From NCBI RefSeq assembly GCF_021401125.1, contig NZ_JACBFQ010000007.1, positions 124,001-188,000 on the forward strand: a stretch of DNA of 64,000 nt, written 5' to 3'. A program made the position numbers and the translations under genes. Shown one piece after another: positions 60,061 to 64,000 of the stretch. A model generated the notes under the pieces. It saw only the letters and a list, made by a program, of their open reading frames with translations, was not told the DNA's origin and did not search any database. This DNA is from Xanthobacter sp. NM-59. Lineage in GTDB: Bacteria > Pseudomonadota > Alphaproteobacteria > Rhizobiales > Xanthobacteraceae. Every line of letters starts with the position of its first letter. Position 1 is the first letter of the stretch.

Positions 60061-60806
60061 CGGCCGATCTTTCCTGATGCGCCGGCCAGGGTCGGCGATC
60101 CGTGCCCACCCGCGCCGCGCGCGGCAGCCTGCCCCACCAGTTCCTGCCCCGCCAGTTCCTGCCCCGCCAGTTCCTGCTCGACCCTGGCATGGGCGCTCTG
60201 GGCCTCAGCCAGGGCCGCGCGCGCCGCCGGTGGCCAGCGCGCGGGATCGGCCGCCTTCAGGGCCGCGCGGCGCAGAGCCACCGCCAGGAGCAGGCCGATG
60301 GCGATGGTGGCGAGGCACGCCCCCGCCAGGGCCGGCCAGGCGATTCGCCACAGGTCCCGTTGCAGCGCGCCCTCCCCCTCCGCCAGCACCTGCGGGTCAT
60401 AGCGCAGCACCACCTGCCCGATGGGCGCGTCAAAATCGTTGAGGACCACGCGGCGCACCGAATGGGGCGGCTTCTTCTCCGACGCCGCGCCCACGCGGGA
60501 AGCGACGCTGGAGAAGACCACCACGCCGCGCTCGTCCACCAGGTCGATGGACTGCAGCGCCGGCTCGATCCGCGCCTCGCGTTCCAGCAATGCGGGAAGG
60601 GTCGCCTGGGCCGGCAGGGCGATGCCGAGGGAGGAGGCCCGCTCCACCACCGCGGCAAGGCGCGATGCCGTCACCGCGAATCGCGCTTCCACCGCGGAGC
60701 GGTAGGCATTCACCAGCGTGACGGACGAGAAATAGGCGCCAAAGGCGACGCAGGCGGCCGCGATCAGCGCAAACACGCCAATGAGCCACAGCGCTGTGCG
60801 CGTCAT
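60057..60806 (-). CDS. Membrane sensor-like protein, minus operon
   Basis: 249 residues; no family recognised with certainty. Visible: TM1 (about 5-26, ALWLIGVFALIAAACVAFGA), a periplasmic domain of about 125 residues with RLAAVVERASSLGIALPAQA and SIDLVDERGVVVFSS, TM2 (about 155-178), and a cytoplasmic tail of about 70 residues with three GQELA-type repeats. The periplasmic pattern (helix, G-I-x-L, then strand with D-x2-G) looks like a single Cache domain. There is no kinase, HAMP or methyl-accepting part. GGAGG lies about 9 bases before the ATG. It is first in the operon sensor-MFS-binding protein-GNAT. Confidence 0.75.
   Translation of the reverse strand: MTRTALWLIGVFALIAAACVAFGAYFSSVTLVNAYRSAVEARFAVTASRLAAVVERASSLGIALPAQATLPALLEREARIEPALQSIDLVDERGVVVFSSVASRVGAASEKKPPHSVRRVVLNDFDAPIGQVVLRYDPQVLAEGEGALQRDLWRIAWPALAGACLATIAIGLLLAVALRRAALKAADPARWPPAARAALAEAQSAHARVEQELAGQELAGQELVGQAAARGAGGHGSPTLAGASGKIGR
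60137..60180 (-). repeat. 15-bp in-frame tandem repeat
   Basis: CCAGTTCCTGCCCCG occurs at 60137 and 60152, with a third partial copy from 60167. On the minus strand it encodes QELAGQELAGQELVGQ near the C-terminus of the sensor-like protein. Because the unit is a multiple of three, copy changes would keep the frame. Confidence 0.9.
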
Positions 60807-60970
60807 CCGGGGATTCCTCCAAATGGAGTACACGACACCATGTCAGGCTCGCAGAATGATGAAAAGCATCCTGAGATTGCAGGTTTTTTTAAACCTTGCG
60901 CGGTTTTTTTCTGGTTTGGTCCGGCTGGGGCGGTTAACGTCCCGCCCGTCCGCACAGCAAAGCATATTCC
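60807..60970. promoter_or_regulatory. Divergent control region of the two sensor operons
   Basis: 164 bp serve both operons. AGGTTTTTTTAAACCT at 60881-60896 is a palindrome (AGGTTT-N4-AAACCT), and GGTTTTTTTCTGGTTTGG follows from 60902, so GGTTTTTTT is repeated 20 bp apart. These A/T tracts stand out in the GC-rich context and fall where both promoters should lie, making them candidate regulator or sigma-factor sites. No standard -35/-10 pair is convincing. Confidence 0.5.
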
Positions 60971-61717
60971 ATGACGTTCGTAAGCCGGCTGGCATTTGTC
61001 GTGATCTTCGCGGTGATCGCTACGGTGGTGGCGGTCGCCGTGATCTGCTTCGCCGCCAGCGAGCGTGTCAATTTCCAGATCGAGCGCGCGCGGGTCGCCA
61101 ATCTGCTCACCAACCTGCGCACGGCCACCGAGGCCAACCTGTCCATCGGCCTCGCCCTCGACCAGGTCTCGCCGCTCCAGGAGCGCATTGAGCGTGAGAA
61201 GGCGAGCGACCCTTCCGTGCTCGCCATCGACATCTTCAATTCGGCAGGCCGCGCCTTCTATTCCACCGACCGCAGCGTCATCGGCGAAAGCGTGCCCACC
61301 GACTGGGTGCGGCGGCTGGCCGACGCCGGGATCTGGCAGACGGTGGAGCGGGGAGACACCGTGTTCGGCACCCATTTCGAGAACGACCTCGGCGTTGCCG
61401 GCGGCATTTCCGTCACCACCTCCGATCGTGGCCGCATCGCCCGCTCCGACTCGCTCGGCCTCAGCCTCACCAGCCTCGTCGTCCTGCTGGCGGCGGTGGG
61501 CGGGGCGACCGCCGCCCTCGCCGCCGGCATCTTCAACCATGTCATGTCGCGCCCGTTCGAGCGGGTGGCGCGAATCCTGTCCGGCGAGGCCGTCAGCACC
61601 AGCGGGGATGTGGGCCTGCCACGCCTGGCCACGGCCGCGCAGCACAGCTGGACCCAGGCGGCGGCCCGGGTCGACCGGGGCCTGAGCCAGCTCGGAGCAC
61701 TCGACGATGCGGCCTGA
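60971..61717 (+). CDS. Membrane sensor-like protein 1, plus operon
   Basis: 248 residues, family not recognised with certainty. TM1 (about 7-28, LAFVVIFAVIATVVAVAVIC), a periplasmic domain of about 130 residues with ATEANLSIGLALDQVSPLQE and AIDIFNSAGRAFYST, TM2 (about 163-190), and a cytoplasmic tail of about 55 residues starting RPFERVARILSGEAV, which looks like half a HAMP. The domain pattern matches the divergent sensor gene and the MFS fusion. Its end overlaps the next gene by 11 bp. Confidence 0.75.
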   Translation: MTFVSRLAFVVIFAVIATVVAVAVICFAASERVNFQIERARVANLLTNLRTATEANLSIGLALDQVSPLQERIEREKASDPSVLAIDIFNSAGRAFYSTDRSVIGESVPTDWVRRLADAGIWQTVERGDTVFGTHFENDLGVAGGISVTTSDRGRIARSDSLGLSLTSLVVLLAAVGGATAALAAGIFNHVMSRPFERVARILSGEAVSTSGDVGLPRLATAAQHSWTQAAARVDRGLSQLGALDDAA

Positions 61718-62543
61718 TCCCGGGCGGGCGCGCCTCATCACCAGCCTCGCCGCCTTTCTCGTCACCCTGATCGTGGGCGGCATCGCCGCGGCCATTCTCA
61801 CCACCAGCTATCGGGCGCGGGTGGAAGACGGTGCCCGGCGCGATGCGCTCGTGATCGGCACCTCGGTGGCGCGCACGCTGGCCCAGCAGTTCGAGAAGGC
61901 CGAGCGGTTCGGCGTCCCGCTCAAGCTTCTGCCCGGGGTGGAAGACCACCTGAAGGCGACCCTGGCGGGCACACCCGCCATCACGCAGATCATCCTGCGC
62001 GGGCCCGATGGCCGCGAGATCCGCAGCGCCACGGGCGACCAGCCCAGCGTCGATTCCACCAGCGCCCCGGTGGTGGTGAGCGGCAACACGGTCGCCACCG
62101 TGGAGGTCGCGACCAATCCGGTGGCCCTCACCGACCAGTTCGGCGGCGTGGGCGTTCAGGCGGCGCTGGCGGTGTTCATCTTCGCGGCGCTGGCGGCGCT
62201 GGCGGCTGGCGTCACCGCCGGCCTCACCCTGGACCGCAGCGAGGCACGCCTCACGGCGGCGCTGGCGCGGGCCGCCGCGGGCGATTTCGAGCCCGAGCCG
62301 GGCAGCTCCGGCCGCCCTGAGCGCGCACGCGGGGCCATCGGCCGCGCCTTCCGCGCCCTGGCCCAGGGCAACCGGCACATCCGCGAACGCCGCGCCGTGT
62401 TTGACGCCTATGCGGAGGAACTGCTGGCGGTGGATTTCGACGGCAGCATCCGGCCCGACGTGGAACGCCTGCGGCGCGAGGTGCTTCAAACACCTCCGGC
62501 CGCCGACAAGGACGGGGCCCGCCATCAGGAGCGGGGCGAGTGA
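61707..62543 (+). CDS. Membrane sensor-like protein 2, plus operon
   Basis: 278 residues with the same plan: TM1 (about 10-32, ITSLAAFLVTLIVGGIAAAI), a periplasmic domain with SVARTLAQQFEKAERFGVPL and ITQIILRGPDGREI, TM2 (about 148-172), then about 105 cytoplasmic residues with a HAMP-like stretch (RSEARLTAALARAAAGDFEP) and an acidic, charged end. There is no catalytic domain. Its TGA overlaps the ATG of the phosphatase gene (TGATG), so the two products are made in step and probably interact. Confidence 0.75.
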   Translation: MRPDPGRARLITSLAAFLVTLIVGGIAAAILTTSYRARVEDGARRDALVIGTSVARTLAQQFEKAERFGVPLKLLPGVEDHLKATLAGTPAITQIILRGPDGREIRSATGDQPSVDSTSAPVVVSGNTVATVEVATNPVALTDQFGGVGVQAALAVFIFAALAALAAGVTAGLTLDRSEARLTAALARAAAGDFEPEPGSSGRPERARGAIGRAFRALAQGNRHIRERRAVFDAYAEELLAVDFDGSIRPDVERLRREVLQTPPAADKDGARHQERGE

Positions 62544-64000
62544 TGCTTCTGCGCACCCGGATCACCCTCATCGTCGCCCTCGGCTTCAGCGTTCTCATGC
62601 TCGGCATCTGGGGTGCCACCGTGCTGCGTGACCGCGTGGCGGAAGCGCGCGAAGGCGAAGTCGCCATTGCCGGCCAGAGCGTGCTGTGGCGCGAGATCGT
62701 GGCGTTCCAGACCTCGAACCTCTCGCGCATCCTGGAGCGGGTGGACCGCTCGGCCCCCTTCCGCACAGCCCTCGTCGCCGCCGACCGCCCCGGCATCGCC
62801 TCCGCATTGAGTGACCTGGGCGTGGATGTTTCCGACCCGGACACCGCGCTTGAAGTGGTGGGCGCCGACCGCGAGCTGATCTACAGCGCCGGCGGCGCGA
62901 GCCCCACCCGCAGCGTGCTCGACGCCGGCAGCCTCGACCGGGCCCTGAAGGGAGAGGCCATCCTCGGCCTGCGGCAGGTGGCGGGCAATCGCATCCTGGT
63001 GCTCGCCACCCGCACCATCGAGCTGCCGGGCAAGGGCACCGTGGTGATCGTGCTCGGGCGTGACGCCAGCATCGGCATGGACCGCTTCGCCCGCGGCATC
63101 GGCGCCTCCACCACCCTCGTCACCGTGCGCGGGCGGGTGGTGGCCTCCACCGACATGCGCCTGTGGGAGCGGGCCAAGCTCGACATCGCCCCGCGCCATG
63201 CCCTGTCCCGGCGCATCGAGCTCGACGGGCATGATTGCAGCGTCACCTCCATCCCCGTGGAGGACATCAACGGCAGCACCATTGCCGCGCTGGTGAGCCT
63301 CATCGACAATACCGAGACCCTCCAGGCCACCAGCCTCATTCGCCGGTCCGCCATCATCGGCGCCATCCTGATGGCTGTGCTGGGCGTGATCGGCCTCAAC
63401 ATGTTCCTCTGGTACAGCTTCCGCCCGCTGGAGGAGGCCATCGACGTGCTGCAGGCCCTGGCGCGCGGCGACACTTCGGTGACCGTGGAGCATACGGGCT
63501 CCGACGAGATCGGGCGCATCGCATCGGCGGTGCTGGCCCTGCGCGGCAATGTCCAGGCCCTGGCCGAGGCCCGCCGCCAGCGCGAGCGGGTGCGCCGCCG
63601 GCAGGGCATCGTGATTTCCGGTGAGCTCAAGTCGCTGGCCGATTCCATCGACCCCACCGACCGCGAGGAGGTGCTGGCGCTGCTGGCCAACAGCTCCCGC
63701 CTGGAGAAGGACGACGAGCTGAAGCGCGTGGCGCGGGTGCTGCACGACCTCTCCCGCCGCATCATCGAGCAGCATACGCGCCTGAGCTCCATGGTGGTGG
63801 AGCTGCGCGAGGCCCTCATCACCAAGACCAAGCTCGCCGGCCTGCAGCAGGAGCTGGAGATTGCCCGCCAGGTGCAGCTCGCCATCCTGCCCAAGGAATT
63901 CCCGCCCGACGCGCGCGTGGCCGTGCACGGCCAGATGACGCCGGCCCGCGAGGTGGGCGGCGACTTCTACGACTACTTCATGATCGACGAGCGCACCCTC
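62543..64000 (+). CDS. Membrane PP2C/SpoIIE-type phosphatase with sensor and HAMP (RsbU-like), partial
   Basis: 486 codons are visible; the gene continues past the window. TM1 (about 7-26), a large periplasmic domain (30-265) with GVDVSDPDTALEVVGADREL and VIVLGRDASIGMDRF (double-Cache-like), TM2 (267-290), HAMP (RPLEEAIDVLQALARGDTSV), then a long helical linker. The SpoIIE/RsbU signature begins at about residue 433: LQQELEIARQVQLAILPKEF, then the metal-binding REVGGDFYDYF. Such phosphatases dephosphorylate a STAS protein and release the switch; the STAS and HATPase partners are encoded at 53181 and 55650. It is the only catalytic output in the plus operon. Confidence 0.92.
   Translation, partial: MLLRTRITLIVALGFSVLMLGIWGATVLRDRVAEAREGEVAIAGQSVLWREIVAFQTSNLSRILERVDRSAPFRTALVAADRPGIASALSDLGVDVSDPDTALEVVGADRELIYSAGGASPTRSVLDAGSLDRALKGEAILGLRQVAGNRILVLATRTIELPGKGTVVIVLGRDASIGMDRFARGIGASTTLVTVRGRVVASTDMRLWERAKLDIAPRHALSRRIELDGHDCSVTSIPVEDINGSTIAALVSLIDNTETLQATSLIRRSAIIGAILMAVLGVIGLNMFLWYSFRPLEEAIDVLQALARGDTSVTVEHTGSDEIGRIASAVLALRGNVQALAEARRQRERVRRRQGIVISGELKSLADSIDPTDREEVLALLANSSRLEKDDELKRVARVLHDLSRRIIEQHTRLSSMVVELREALITKTKLAGLQQELEIARQVQLAILPKEFPPDARVAVHGQMTPAREVGGDFYDYFMIDERTL

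Overview
The window is GC-rich, densely packed chromosomal DNA from an alphaproteobacterium. The Hyphomicrobiales (Rhizobiales) fit best, possibly the Xanthobacter/Azorhizobium group. This rests on gene content (rdgB-rph-hrcA-grpE order, class II ribonucleotide reductase, imuA-imuB-dnaE2 mutasome with an alphaproteobacterial LexA box, TAXI-type TRAP transporter) and on protein style. The genus is inference, since no rRNA or tRNA gene was seen. No phage, insertion sequence, CRISPR array or replication origin was recognised.

Layout. 1-6.2 kb (all minus): the 5' part of nrdJ, a FadR-type GntR regulator, the phosphatidylethanolamine pair psd-pssA, and anmK. 6.3-12.9 kb (plus): tyrS, then a cobalamin riboswitch followed by btuB-btuF-btuC-btuD. 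With the B12-dependent nrdJ nearby, this makes B12 supply a theme of the left end. 12.9-14.1 kb is a geneless stretch with a decayed direct repeat. 14.1-25.4 kb holds a two-domain universal stress protein behind an FNR/FixK-like box, a membrane glycosyltransferase coupled to a ChbG/HpnK deacetylase, a ClC exchanger, a TAXI-TRAP uptake operon divergent from a glycerate kinase, a GNAT enzyme and an SMR exporter.

25.6-34 kb is the SOS mutagenesis operon imuA-imuB-dnaE2, with a perfect GTTC-N7-GTTC LexA site. Its ImuA and ImuB are roughly twice normal length because of in-frame tandem-repeat linkers. 34-49.9 kb is mostly housekeeping: MscS channel, nitronate monooxygenase, a copper ATPase with three YHS modules divergent from csoR, a LysE exporter, rsmD-rluB, tadA, hemW-rdgB-rph, and hrcA-grpE. 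Two long perfect hairpins lie near tadA. 50.6-53.2 kb has an orphan receiver protein, efp and its lysyltransferase epmA.

53.2-64 kb is the most interesting part. A STAS protein (RsbV-like), an HATPase kinase (RsbW-like) and a SpoIIE-type phosphatase (RsbU-like, cut by the window end) form a complete set of partner-switch components. They sit among two divergent, translationally coupled operons that encode three small membrane sensor-like proteins, an MFS transporter fused to the same kind of N-terminal sensor module, a PF04392-type periplasmic binding protein, a GNAT acetyltransferase and a Na/Pi-cotransporter-like protein. I read this as a candidate signal-sensing and transport system wired to a partner switch. 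That reading is inference from architecture and gene order.
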